A stretch of DNA of 64,000 nt. Origin: Rhodanobacteraceae bacterium (GTDB taxonomy: Bacteria > Pseudomonadota > Gammaproteobacteria > Xanthomonadales > Rhodanobacteraceae). The stretch lies in contig SCQU01000013.1 of assembly GCA_004299555.1 (NCBI GenBank), positions 62,001-126,000 of the forward strand, read 5' to 3'. The notes beneath the pieces are model-generated. The model did no database searches, was not told the origin of the DNA, and saw only the letters and a list, made by a program, of their open reading frames with translations. Below, one piece after another: positions 16,999 through 25,916 of the stretch (position 1 is the first letter of the stretch; the number at the start of each line of letters is the position of its first letter). Made by a program: the position numbers and the translations under genes.

Positions 16999-18531
16999 AT
17001 GTCCAACCAGATTCTTTCCGCGCTCGGCCTCGCCGACACCAATTCGGGCACCTTCCTTGGCAACGGCGAATGGTCCAAAACCATCAGCGCCGGTGTGCTC
17101 GAACCGCTGAACCCGGCCACCAACGAACCGCTGGCCAAGGTCTACGCAACCAGCGCGGCCGACTATGAAATCCTCGTCGCCAACGCGCAGAAGGTCTACG
17201 CCGAATGGCGCACCACGCCGGCGCCCAAGCGCGGCGAGGCGATCCGCCTGTGCGCCAACGCCCTGCGCGAACACAAGGACGCGCTGGGTTCACTGGTGGC
17301 ACTGGAAATGGGCAAGATCAAGCCCGAAGGCGACGGCGAAGTGCAGGAAATGATCGACATCGCCGACCTTGCCGTGGGTCAATCGCGCATGTTGTACGGC
17401 CTGGCGATGCACTCCGAGCGCCCCGGTCACCGCATGTACGAACAGTGGCATCCACTGGGCCTGGTCGGCATCATCAGCGCATTCAACTTCCCCGTCGCGG
17501 TCTGGAGCTGGAATGCGTTCATCGCCGCCGTCTGCGGCAACGTGTGCATCTGGAAGCCATCGCCGAAGACGCCGCTTTCGGCCATCGCCGCGCTGAACAT
17601 CTGCAATGCGGCCCTGAAGTCGGGCGGCTTTCCGGAAATCTTCTATCTCTTCAACGACGCCGGCGCCGAGTTGGCGCAGAAGTTCGTCGACGACAAGCGC
17701 ATCGCCCTCATCAGCTTCACCGGTTCGACCAAGGTTGGCCGCCGCGTCGGCGAACGCGTGGCTGCACGCATGGGCCGCGTATTGCTGGAAATGGGCGGCA
17801 ACAACGCCATCATCGTCGACCGCTCCGCGGACCTCAGCCTGGCGATACCCGCGATCGTCTTCGGTGCGGTCGGTACCGCAGGCCAACGCTGCACCACGAC
17901 CCGCCGCCTGTTCGTGCATGAGTCGATCATCGACGACGTGCTCGGCAAGCTGCGCCACGCGTACCAGCAGGTCGAAAAGAAGACCGGCGATCCGACCGAC
18001 CCCAATACCCTGATGGGCCCGCTCAACAGCAAACAGGCGGTGGAGCAGTTCGCGCACGCGGTCAAGACGGCCAAATCCAGCGGCGCGCGCATCGTCAGCG
18101 GCGGCTCGGTGCTCGAGCGCAAGGGCAACTACGTCGAGCCGACCATCGTTACGGGTGTGCAAAATTCCGATGAGCTGGTGCAGACCGAAACCTTCGCACC
18201 AATCCTGTATGTGATGCCGTTCAAGTCGCTGGACGACGCGATCCACATGCAAAACGACGTGCCGCAGGGCCTGTCGTCGTCCATTTTCACCCAGAGCCTG
18301 AAATCCGCCGAGCGTTACCTGGCCGCGACCGGCAGCGACTGCGGCATTGCCAACGTCAACATCGGTACCTCGGGCGCCGAAATCGGTGGCGCATTTGGCG
18401 GCGAAAAGGAGACCGGCGGCGGGCGCGAATCGGGCTCTGACGCGTGGAAGATCTACATGCGCCGCCAGACCAATACCATCAACTGGTCCGATTCCCTGCC
18501 CTTGGCGCAGGGCATCAAGTTCGAGGTTTGA
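16999..18531 (+). CDS. ALDH7-type aldehyde dehydrogenase (aminoadipate-semialdehyde/P6C dehydrogenase)
   Basis: A 510-residue NAD-dependent aldehyde dehydrogenase of the ALDH7/antiquitin type, which oxidises alpha-aminoadipate semialdehyde in lysine catabolism. Catalytic Glu264 lies in LLEMGGNNA and Cys298 in [27 protein letters not shown] and the [19 protein letters not shown] end are characteristic of the subfamily. The ATG at 16999 is preceded by AGGAG. A glutaryl-CoA dehydrogenase gene at 33.2-34.4 kb could belong to the same amino acid's breakdown, but it is not linked by operon. Confidence 0.85.
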   Translation: MSNQILSALGLADTNSGTFLGNGEWSKTISAGVLEPLNPATNEPLAKVYATSAADYEILVANAQKVYAEWRTTPAPKRGEAIRLCANALREHKDALGSLVALEMGKIKPEGDGEVQEMIDIADLAVGQSRMLYGLAMHSERPGHRMYEQWHPLGLVGIISAFNFPVAVWSWNAFIAAVCGNVCIWKPSPKTPLSAIAALNICNAALKSGGFPEIFYLFNDAGAELAQKFVDDKRIALISFTGSTKVGRRVGERVAARMGRVLLEMGGNNAIIVDRSADLSLAIPAIVFGAVGTAGQRCTTTRRLFVHESIIDDVLGKLRHAYQQVEKKTGDPTDPNTLMGPLNSKQAVEQFAHAVKTAKSSGARIVSGGSVLERKGNYVEPTIVTGVQNSDELVQTETFAPILYVMPFKSLDDAIHMQNDVPQGLSSSIFTQSLKSAERYLAATGSDCGIANVNIGTSGAEIGGAFGGEKETGGGRESGSDAWKIYMRRQTNTINWSDSLPLAQGIKFEV

Positions 18532-18691
18532 ATGGCCGCAAAGCTACTGCGCTTGCCGGCTTGGGCGCCAGCTGTGCCCGCAATGCTCACGTACTAACGT
18601 GTACGCTCCGCTTGCTGCGCTCCGGTGTCGCCCAATCCGGCTTCGCTCGTAACGCTTTGCGTTCCATTCATCGTCCCACGGAAATGGACCA

Positions 18692-19453
18692 ATGACCGCC
18701 GCCTTCGACTTTACGGGTTACCGCGTTGCAATCGCCGGTGGCAGCCGCGGCATCGGCCGTGCCATGGCGTTGGGGTTTCTCGCCGCGGGCGCGACCGTGT
18801 CGGTATGCGCGCGCGGGGAAGACGGCCTGGATGCGTTGCGCGGCGACGCCTCCGGCAACGCCGACCGATTGCACACCCAGCGGTGCGACCTCGCCCAGCC
18901 CGATGACATCGAACGCTGGATCGCGGTCGCCGTCGAGGCGCTGCCCGGCCTCGACGTGCTGATCAACAACGCAACCGGTTATGGTTTCCGCGATGACGAC
19001 GAATCCTGGCTGACCGATTTCAACGTGGATCTGATGGCCGCCGTGCGCGCGTCGCGTTTCGCGCTGCCGCACCTCAAGCATTCTGCCCACGCATCGATCC
19101 TGCACACCAGTTCCATCGGCTCGTTCCGGCCGCGCACCATGGGCCCGCCGTACGCGGCCATGAAGGCCGCGCTCAACCATTACACACGCACGCAGGCGCT
19201 GGCACTGTCCGCCGACCGCATCCGCGTGAACGCGATCGCACCGGGTTCGATTGAATTCAAGGACGGCCTGTGGGACCGGGTCAAGCGCGACAAGCCGGAA
19301 CAGTACGCCAAGGTACTGGCGACGATTCCGTTTGGCCGCTTCGGTACACCAGACGAGGTCGCGCAGCTGGCCCTGTTCCTGGCATCGCCACTGGCCGGCT
19401 GGATCACGGGCCAGGTCATGGCGGTGGACGGCGGCCAGTCACTGCGCTTTTGA
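18692..19453 (+). CDS. SDR-family oxidoreductase
   Basis: A 253-residue short-chain dehydrogenase/reductase. It has the cofactor loop AGGSRGIG (15-22), NNATGYGF, the active-site Ser in HTSSIGS, and the catalytic Y154-x3-K158 (YAAMK), then the C-terminal GQVMAVDGGQS typical of FabG-like enzymes. The 160-base spacer from the ALDH gene contains a small inverted repeat, so it may be transcribed separately. Substrate unknown. Confidence 0.85.
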   Translation: MTAAFDFTGYRVAIAGGSRGIGRAMALGFLAAGATVSVCARGEDGLDALRGDASGNADRLHTQRCDLAQPDDIERWIAVAVEALPGLDVLINNATGYGFRDDDESWLTDFNVDLMAAVRASRFALPHLKHSAHASILHTSSIGSFRPRTMGPPYAAMKAALNHYTRTQALALSADRIRVNAIAPGSIEFKDGLWDRVKRDKPEQYAKVLATIPFGRFGTPDEVAQLALFLASPLAGWITGQVMAVDGGQSLRF

Positions 19454-19514
19454 ATGCGCGCACGCGGTGCTCGCGCGTGCGACCATACGCGCGCTCCCTG
19501 CGGACACCCTGGCC

Positions 19515-19799
19515 ATGAACACGGCATACCCACGCACCAGTTCACTTGCGATCGTCAGCCTGATCTTCGGCATCCTCGCCTACGTCTTCCTGCCCGGCAT
19601 CGGCGCCCTGGTGGCGGTGATCTGCGGGCACTCGGCGCGCTCGGAAATTCGCCGCGCACCACCTGGCACGGTGGAAGGCGACGGGCTGGCCCTGGCCGGG
19701 CTGATCCTCGGCTGGATCCAGATCATCTGCGCAATCATCGCCCTGGGCTTCCTGATCCTGCTGGCCATCGGCGCCATTGCCTTTGCCGGATTCCACTGA
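19515..19799 (+). CDS. DUF4190-type small membrane protein
   Basis: A 94-residue protein with two long hydrophobic segments separated by a short polar turn. The turn reads GHSARSEIRR and continues into GDGLALAGLILGW, the DUF4190 pattern. The ATG at 19515 is the first in a position giving this domain. It sits 3 bases before pyrD, so it probably shares its transcript. Function unknown. Confidence 0.7.
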   Translation: MNTAYPRTSSLAIVSLIFGILAYVFLPGIGALVAVICGHSARSEIRRAPPGTVEGDGLALAGLILGWIQIICAIIALGFLILLAIGAIAFAGFH

Positions 19800-19802
19800 C
19801 CG

Positions 19803-20837
19803 ATGTACGCGCTCCTGCGGCCCCTGCTGTTTGCGCTGGAAGCGGAAACCTCGCACCGGGTGACGCTGTATGGCCTCGGCGTTGCCGAGCGCAGCCACCT
19901 GATGCGTTTCGTCGCACAACCGCCGCCCGCTGGGCTGCCGGTACACGCGTTCGGCATCGACTTTCCCAACCCCGTCGGCCTCGCGGCCGGCCTCGACAAG
20001 AACGGCCAATACATCGACGCCCTCGCGGCCCTGGGCTTCGGGTTCATCGAGGTGGGCACGGTCACTCCGCGCCCGCAGCCGGGCAACCCGAGGCCGCGGC
20101 TGTTCCGCCTGCCCGAGCACGAGGCGATCATCAACCGGATGGGCTTCAACAACCTTGGGGTTGACGCGCTGGCACGCAACGTCGAACGCGCGCACTGGCG
20201 TGGTGTGCTCGGTATCAACATCGGCAAGAACAAGGACACGCCGAACGCGCACGCGGTGGACGATTATCTGGCCTGCCTGCAGCGCGTGTATCCGCTGGCA
20301 AGGTACATCACGGTCAACGTATCCTCGCCCAACACGCCCGGACTGCGCGACCTGCAGCAGGGCGATTCGCTCCGGCGTCTCATCGATGCGCTGGCGGACG
20401 CGCGCGAACAACTGGCGACCCGACACGGCGCGCACAAGCCGATCCTGCTGAAGATCGCACCGGATCTCGACGATGCGCAAATGGATGCGATCGCCACCGC
20501 GTTGCTGCAGTCGAATCTCGACGGCCTTGTCTGCACCAATACCACGATCGACCGTACCGGTGTTGCCGGTTCCATCTACGCGAACGAGACGGGCGGCCTG
20601 TCTGGCCGGCCGCTGCTCGAGGCGGCGACCGAAGTGCTGCGCGGCATGGCCACGCGCCTGCAGGGCCGGATGCCGTTGATCGGCGTCGGCGGCATCCTGA
20701 CCGGAAGCGACGCCGCCGATAAACTTTCGGCCGGTGCCACCCTGGTGCAGATTTATTCCGGCCTGATCTATCGCGGCCCGTGGTTGCTCACCGAGTGCGT
20801 CGAGGAAATCCGCCGGCAACAGGCCGACAATCCATGA
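19803..20837 (+). CDS. pyrD: Dihydroorotate dehydrogenase (quinone), class 2
   Basis: A 344-residue FMN enzyme that oxidises dihydroorotate to orotate with membrane quinone in pyrimidine synthesis. It has the N-terminal membrane-associating helix typical of class 2 (LLRPLLFALEAETSHR), then NPVGLAAGLDKNG, the catalytic-Ser stretch NVSSPNTPGLRDLQ, and the FMN phosphate site LIGVGGILTGSDA. The stop overlaps the murB ATG by 4 bases. Confidence 0.96.
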   Translation: MYALLRPLLFALEAETSHRVTLYGLGVAERSHLMRFVAQPPPAGLPVHAFGIDFPNPVGLAAGLDKNGQYIDALAALGFGFIEVGTVTPRPQPGNPRPRLFRLPEHEAIINRMGFNNLGVDALARNVERAHWRGVLGINIGKNKDTPNAHAVDDYLACLQRVYPLARYITVNVSSPNTPGLRDLQQGDSLRRLIDALADAREQLATRHGAHKPILLKIAPDLDDAQMDAIATALLQSNLDGLVCTNTTIDRTGVAGSIYANETGGLSGRPLLEAATEVLRGMATRLQGRMPLIGVGGILTGSDAADKLSAGATLVQIYSGLIYRGPWLLTECVEEIRRQQADNP

Positions 20838-21904
20838 CCACTGAAGCCACCGCAGCGCAGGGATTCACCCTCGCCCGGAACGCGCCGCTGCGTCACCGCA
20901 ACACCCTCCGGGTGGACGCGCACGCCGCGTGGCTCGCGGACATCAACGACGCCGCGGCGCTCCCCACGGTGCTCGAACACCCCGCGCTGCGCGACCACCG
21001 CGCGCTGTTGCTCGGCGAAGGCTCGAACGTGCTGTTCACGCGCGACTTCGACGGCGCCATCATCACCTTGAAGACGCGGGGCGTCGAGGTGAGCGACGAT
21101 GATCCCGCCGCGGTCCGCCTTCGCGTCGAAGCCGGCGAGCACTGGGACGATCTGGTGCGCTGGTCGCTCGCGCAGGGCTACGCGGGGCTCGAAAACCTCA
21201 TCATGATCCCCGGCAGCGTCGGCGCCGCACCGATGCAAAACATTGGCGCCTACGGCGTCGAAGCCGGCGAGTTCATTGAAACCGTCGACGCGTTTGACCT
21301 GCACGAGCGCCGGTTTGCCAGCTTCACCCACGGCGCGTGCGAATTCGCCTACCGTGATTCGGTTTTCAAGCGCCACCCGGATCGCTGGTTGATCACCGCC
21401 GTGACGCTGCGGCTGCCGCGCGCGTGGCAGCCGCGCATCGAATACGCGGGCCTGCGTGATGAACTGCGCCGCATGGGCTGCGAACATGCCGCGCCGTTCC
21501 ACATCGCGGACGCGGTGGTGAACCTGCGTACCCGCAAGCTGCCCGACCCAGACGTCATCGGCAACGCCGGCAGCTTCTTCAAGAATCCGCTGGTAGCGGC
21601 TGCACAAGCCGGCGCCCTGCGCGCCCAACACCCGCAGCTGCCCTGCTGGCCGGCCGCGCATGGCCTTACCAAACTCTCGGCCGCGTGGCTGATCGAAGCG
21701 GCCGGTTGCAAGGGAACGCGCGACGGTGACGCCGGCATCTCCAACCGGCATGCGCTGGTACTGGTCAATCACGGCACCGCGACCGGCGCGCAACTGTGGG
21801 CGTTCGCGCAACACGTCCGCGCAGGCGTGCAGGCGCGCTTTGGCGTCTTGCTCGAGCCCGAACCACGCATCGTCGGTGCACCAGCCGCCGCACCGCCGCC
21901 ATAG
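20834..21904 (+). CDS. murB: UDP-N-acetylenolpyruvoylglucosamine reductase
   Basis: A 356-residue FAD enzyme that reduces UDP-GlcNAc-enolpyruvate to UDP-MurNAc in peptidoglycan precursor synthesis. FAD-binding motifs LGEGSNVLF and IPGSVGAAPMQNIGAYGVE are intact, and the catalytic Ser lies in GNAGSFFKNP. The loop and length match type I MurB of gammaproteobacteria. Translationally coupled to pyrD (ATGA). Confidence 0.95.
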   Translation: MTTEATAAQGFTLARNAPLRHRNTLRVDAHAAWLADINDAAALPTVLEHPALRDHRALLLGEGSNVLFTRDFDGAIITLKTRGVEVSDDDPAAVRLRVEAGEHWDDLVRWSLAQGYAGLENLIMIPGSVGAAPMQNIGAYGVEAGEFIETVDAFDLHERRFASFTHGACEFAYRDSVFKRHPDRWLITAVTLRLPRAWQPRIEYAGLRDELRRMGCEHAAPFHIADAVVNLRTRKLPDPDVIGNAGSFFKNPLVAAAQAGALRAQHPQLPCWPAAHGLTKLSAAWLIEAAGCKGTRDGDAGISNRHALVLVNHGTATGAQLWAFAQHVRAGVQARFGVLLEPEPRIVGAPAAAPPP

Positions 21905-21968
21905 CGCGGCCTGCGGCACATCGTCGCAGGCGCGCCTGAGCCCGCGTCCAGGCTGCTACGTTGGGCAG

Positions 21969-22847
21969 GTGCAAACCTTGCCCAACCTCTGGTACCCGCT
22001 GCTGGCGGCCGCCCTCTTCGCGTGCGGCGCGGTACCGGCCCACGCCCACGCCGTCGCCGGTGAACGCTTGTTCCCTTCGACCCTGACCTTCGACGACCCG
22101 GGCATCGGCGCGGAGCTGCCGCTGGTCTTCACCCACGCACGCGACGAGGGCAGCAACCAGAATGACCTGGACCTGTCGGTCACCAAGCCCATTACCCCGA
22201 ATTTTTCCCTCACCGCCGGCACCAGCTACACCGGCGTGACCAGCGGCGGCGCGCCAGCCATCCACGGCTGGGGCAACCTCGAACTCGGCGCGGTGTGGCA
22301 GGTGTACCGCAATGCCGGCACCGAATCCATCGGCTCGTTTTCCATCAACCGCAGCTTTGCGCACACGGGCAGTCGCAACGTGCGCGACGGCTTTTCGGTA
22401 TGGGCACCGGAATTCGACTTCGGCCAGGGCTTCGGCCGCGCCGGCGCCAGCTGGTTGCGGCCATTGGCGATTACCGGCTCGCTTGCGATTGACCTGCCAA
22501 ACAGCCACGCCGAGCCGCGCATGGCCAACTGGGGATTGTCACTGCAATACAGTATCCCGTACCTGCAGGACTTCGTGAAGGACGTCGGCATCAAGGCGCC
22601 GTTCAACAACATGATCCCGATCATCGAGCTGCCCATGCAGACCTGCCTGGATCGCGGCTGCCACGGCCAGACGACCGGTTACGTCGCGCCCGGCGTCATC
22701 TGGCTGGGTCACGACTTCCAGTGGGGCGTCGAGCTGCAGGTGCCGGTGAATCACCGTACCGGCAACTCGGTCGGCGTGATGTTTGGCTTTGACTTTTATC
22801 TCGATGACCTTGCGCCACATGGCTTTGGCGCGCCCCTGTTCCACTGA
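21969..22847 (+). CDS. Predicted outer-membrane beta-strand protein upstream of copCD
   Basis: A protein of about 292 residues with a cleavable signal peptide (ending at AHAHA), followed by alternating hydrophobic/polar segments with many Gly, Asn and aromatic residues and a final Phe-His, which suggests an outer-membrane barrel of the MetA-pathway/transporter type. The start is uncertain: GTG at 21969 gives a good signal peptide. It lies 14 bases before copC, so the three genes probably form one copper-related unit. No specific function is recognised. Confidence 0.55.
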   Translation: MQTLPNLWYPLLAAALFACGAVPAHAHAVAGERLFPSTLTFDDPGIGAELPLVFTHARDEGSNQNDLDLSVTKPITPNFSLTAGTSYTGVTSGGAPAIHGWGNLELGAVWQVYRNAGTESIGSFSINRSFAHTGSRNVRDGFSVWAPEFDFGQGFGRAGASWLRPLAITGSLAIDLPNSHAEPRMANWGLSLQYSIPYLQDFVKDVGIKAPFNNMIPIIELPMQTCLDRGCHGQTTGYVAPGVIWLGHDFQWGVELQVPVNHRTGNSVGVMFGFDFYLDDLAPHGFGAPLFH

Positions 22848-22861
22848 CCCGGAAGTGCAGC

Positions 22862-23224
22862 ATGCGTACATTCCTTCGTGCCCTCGGCTTTCTCCTCTTG
22901 TGCGCTGCGGCGCCCCTGGCGTCTGCCCACGCCTTTCCCACCCATTCATCACCGGAAGTCGGCGCCACCCTCACGCAGCCGCCCGCCGCGGTGAAGGTAT
23001 GGTTCGACGGCGAACTTGAACCGGTATTCTCGACCTTGATCGTGAAGAATGCCGCCGGCCAACCGGTCGGTACCGGCAAGGGCCAGGTCGGCAACAAGAA
23101 CCATGCCCTGCTCGAAACCGCGTTGCCCGCGCACCTGGCTCCCGGCAAATACCTGGTGTACTGGAGCGTCATCGCCCACGATGGCCACCACACCGAAGGC
23201 CACTTCGCCTTCACACTGAAGTAG
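22862..23224 (+). CDS. copC: CopC-domain periplasmic copper-resistance protein
   Basis: A 120-residue protein with a signal peptide ending ASA and a mature N-terminus beginning HAFPTHSSP, so the first residue can be a copper-ligand His as in CopC. The domain holds VKVWFDGELEP, and the C-terminal WSVIAHDGHHTEGHF carries the conserved Asp-Gly-His copper site. It probably delivers periplasmic copper to the CopD-like protein encoded 46 bases downstream. Confidence 0.85.
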   Translation: MRTFLRALGFLLLCAAAPLASAHAFPTHSSPEVGATLTQPPAAVKVWFDGELEPVFSTLIVKNAAGQPVGTGKGQVGNKNHALLETALPAHLAPGKYLVYWSVIAHDGHHTEGHFAFTLK

Positions 23225-23270
23225 GCCCGCCGTTACGCCCCTGTCCCTTGCCCTGAGCGCACTCGACATC

Positions 23271-24251
23271 GTGGGTTTGCTCGCGATGGTCGGCATGCTG
23301 AGTTGCCGCATCGCGGTGCTGCCGCGCAAAACCGCGGACACCGCCCTGCTGCGGCGGCTGCGCCGCGCGACGGGCATCACGCTGGCATTGCTGACGTTTG
23401 CGAGCTTCGGGATCCTCTTGTCGCGGACGCTGGAATTGAACGGTGGCGCCTGGACGCGCCTGGCCGCGGACATTCCCGTCGCCCTCAGGGTCACCCACTT
23501 CGGACACGTTTGGCTGTGGCGGATACCCGCGCTCACCGTCGCGTGGATCGTGTGGGCGTGGCTGGCAAGAAGGCCGCGCGACCATGTGCTGGCGGCCTGG
23601 ATCATGTTGCTTGCCGTCGCCGCGATCGCGTTCACCCGCAGTGAAACCGGGCACCCCGCCGATCACGGGGACTTCACGCCGGCGGTGTGGATCGACTGGC
23701 TGCACATCCTGGCGGCGGGCGCGTGGCTCGGCAGCCTGTTCGCGATGTCGTTGGTGGTATTCCCGCGCCTGATGGCCGCCGGCAACGCTGCGGTCAAGAC
23801 CAGCGCGACGGTGTTCCAGCATCTGTCCACCCTGTCGGGGACGGCGCTGGCGGTGCTGCTGGCGGCCGGCATCTACAACGTCCACACGCAGCTTGGCGGC
23901 ATCGCATCCCTGTGGACGAGCCGTTACGGTGCCGCGCTGGATGTCAAACTTGCCATCGTGCTCGCGATGATTGTGCTGGGCGCCCACAACCGCTACATCA
24001 AGCTGCCGCGGTTGCTGGCGTGCGCGGAGCGCCCGCCACCGCGCTCAATCATCGCGCGCTGGCTGCCCGCGTGCCTGCACCCGCCGCGCACGCGCAACCC
24101 CGGCGACGCGTTGCGTGCCTGCGCGCACGCCGTGCTGCTGGAAAGCCTGCTCGGAGTCGCCGTGATTGGCGCGACCGCGGTGCTGATCCACTCGATGCCA
24201 CCCGCCGATATCCCGGCGATGCCACCCATGGCCGCACGTGCGCCGCGCTGA
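23271..24251 (+). CDS. copD: CopD-family copper-transport membrane protein
   Basis: A multi-pass inner-membrane protein of about 326 residues with eight hydrophobic segments. The block SETGHPADHGDFTPAVWIDW followed by LHILAAGAWLGSL is the CopD signature with its conserved His residues. The start is uncertain; GTG at 23271 is used, but the frame is open further upstream with only rarer codons. CopC/CopD pairs move copper between periplasm and cytoplasm. It ends convergently with the minus-strand gene at 24271. Confidence 0.8.
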   Translation: MGLLAMVGMLSCRIAVLPRKTADTALLRRLRRATGITLALLTFASFGILLSRTLELNGGAWTRLAADIPVALRVTHFGHVWLWRIPALTVAWIVWAWLARRPRDHVLAAWIMLLAVAAIAFTRSETGHPADHGDFTPAVWIDWLHILAAGAWLGSLFAMSLVVFPRLMAAGNAAVKTSATVFQHLSTLSGTALAVLLAAGIYNVHTQLGGIASLWTSRYGAALDVKLAIVLAMIVLGAHNRYIKLPRLLACAERPPPRSIIARWLPACLHPPRTRNPGDALRACAHAVLLESLLGVAVIGATAVLIHSMPPADIPAMPPMAARAPR

Positions 24252-24270
24252 ACCGGCCGGCGACCGCCCG

Positions 24271-24582
24271 TCAGTGCCGGATACCGGAACCGGGCGCCGC
24301 CAGATAGTGGCGCCCACCCGTGGCCGCATCGAAATACACGGCGGTCAGCTGACCGGTTTCCGGATCCACAAAACGCTCCCCGATATCCACCCAGCCGGGC
24401 TCCGGGCGCGCCTGCCGGATCGGCTTGTAGCGCCAGCGCTCGATCGCCAGAGCCACGATGAGGAGCACACCCCCAATGGCGAGCTGCGGCACGAACAGCG
24501 TCGCCGCCCCGCCCAGCCACCAGGCTCCGGCCGCGCTCAACAGCAGCAGGCCGCCGATGACATAGGCCGCGATGCCCAGCAC
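24271..24582 (-). CDS. Small two-helix membrane protein
   Basis: A 103-residue protein with two N-terminal transmembrane helices (about 5-22 and 32-48) and a soluble tail reading WVDIGERFVDPETG...VYFDAATGGRHY. The tail looks like a small beta domain. It starts 7 bases after the ybjQ stop, so it is probably co-transcribed with it. No function recognised. Confidence 0.55.
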   Translation of the reverse strand: MLGIAAYVIGGLLLLSAAGAWWLGGAATLFVPQLAIGGVLLIVALAIERWRYKPIRQARPEPGWVDIGERFVDPETGQLTAVYFDAATGGRHYLAAPGSGIRH

Positions 24583-24589
24583 GCCCCGG

Positions 24590-24910
24590 CTACTCCTTGG
24601 CGACCACGACCGCGGTGCCGTATGCCACGATCTCGCTCATCGTCTGGCCGATCTCGGAGGAATCAAAGCGCATCATCACCACCGCATTGGCGCCCATCGC
24701 CTGCGCATTCTCGACCATGCGATCGGTCGCGTGGCGGCGGGCTTCTTCAAGCATCTGGGTGTATTCGTTGATCTCGCCGCCGACGATCGAACGCAGGCCC
24801 GCCATGATGTTGCCGCCAATGCCGCGGCTGCGCACCACCAGGCCAAATACCTGGCCCTTGGTCTCGGTGATTTTGTAGCCGGCGATGTATTCGCTGGTCA
24901 CGATGATCAT
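24590..24910 (-). CDS. ybjQ: YbjQ/UPF0145 family protein
   Basis: A 106-residue member of the YbjQ family, sometimes called heavy-metal-binding, which forms a pentameric ring. Signatures are TKGQVFGLVVRSRGIGGN and ENAQAMGANAVVMMRFD. The start ATG at 24910 is fixed by a GGAGG five bases upstream; a GTG two codons earlier overlaps that site and is rejected. Function in the cell is unknown. Confidence 0.88.
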   Translation of the reverse strand: MIIVTSEYIAGYKITETKGQVFGLVVRSRGIGGNIMAGLRSIVGGEINEYTQMLEEARRHATDRMVENAQAMGANAVVMMRFDSSEIGQTMSEIVAYGTAVVVAKE

Positions 24911-24938
24911 GGCCACCTCCAGTCATTCATTGCATGCA

Positions 24939-25772
24939 TCAACGCCGCGAGCTCGCCAGCAGCTGCAGCATCTGGATGTACAGCCACACCAGCGTCACCA
25001 TCAACGCCAGCGCGCCGTACCACTCCATGTATTTCGGCAGCTTTGCCTGGCTCGCGCGGTCGATCAAGTCGAAATCGAGCACCAGGTTCAAGGCGGCAAT
25101 GCACACGACGAAGAGGCTGAAGATCACCCCGAAAGTTCCGCCGCCGCCATAGACAAACGCCATGTCGACGTGCGTGAACATGCCCAGCACCCAGCTCGCC
25201 AGATACAGCAGCAGGATGCCGCCGGTCGCGGCCATCACGCCCATGCGGAACTTGTTGGTCACCTTGATGACGCCGGTGCGGTACAGCGCCAGCATCACGA
25301 CCAGCACGCCAACGGTGGCGAGGATCGCCTGCAGCACGATGCCGTGGTATTGCACGTTGAACATCGCCGAGATGCCGCCCAGCGCGGTACCTTCGGCGAT
25401 GGCATACAACGGCGCCGCCACCGGCGACCAGTTGGGCTTGAACGTGCCCGCCAGTGCCAGCACGAAGCCAACGATGATTCCGCCCCACAGGAACGGTGAG
25501 ATCGCGGCCACACCCGCCGCCATGCCGGCCGCCGCTGCGGCCCCCGCCGGCAGGCTGCCGCCGGCAACCACGCCGGCGGGCAGTCCACTCACAGCGGCAG
25601 CCGCCGCCATGAAACGGTTCCACGTCCACCAACCGGTGATCAGGGCCAGCCCGATCAGGATGCCGGTGCGAGCAATGGTGCCATTGATCGTCATCGGCTC
25701 GCCGGTGGTCACGGCTGGCAGGTTGCGGAATGCGCTGCCGCGCAGGATCGGATTACTGGAACGCAAGGCCAT
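24939..25772 (-). CDS. Bax inhibitor-1/YccA-type membrane protein
   Basis: A 277-residue inner-membrane protein with seven hydrophobic helices, of the larger BI-1-like family. The middle stretch GTALGGISAMFNV and the tail DLIDRASQAKLPKYMEWYGA are typical. Start ATG at 25772. The region around residues 60-90 is a Gly/Ala-rich loop. Family members affect calcium leak or protease (FtsH) regulation in other bacteria, but the role here is unknown. Confidence 0.83.
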   Translation of the reverse strand: MALRSSNPILRGSAFRNLPAVTTGEPMTINGTIARTGILIGLALITGWWTWNRFMAAAAAVSGLPAGVVAGGSLPAGAAAAAGMAAGVAAISPFLWGGIIVGFVLALAGTFKPNWSPVAAPLYAIAEGTALGGISAMFNVQYHGIVLQAILATVGVLVVMLALYRTGVIKVTNKFRMGVMAATGGILLLYLASWVLGMFTHVDMAFVYGGGGTFGVIFSLFVVCIAALNLVLDFDLIDRASQAKLPKYMEWYGALALMVTLVWLYIQMLQLLASSRR

Positions 25773-25916
25773 GGGTTTTCTCACTGAAATGACGCGACAC
25801 GACGGGTCGCAACCGGCATCGGCGCACTGTAGCGGACACACGCACGGGCCGCCACGGCAACTGGTCAGCACTCATTCGACCAGCCCGCCCTGTCATGGTT
25901 CCAGCGGCCGCCGATT

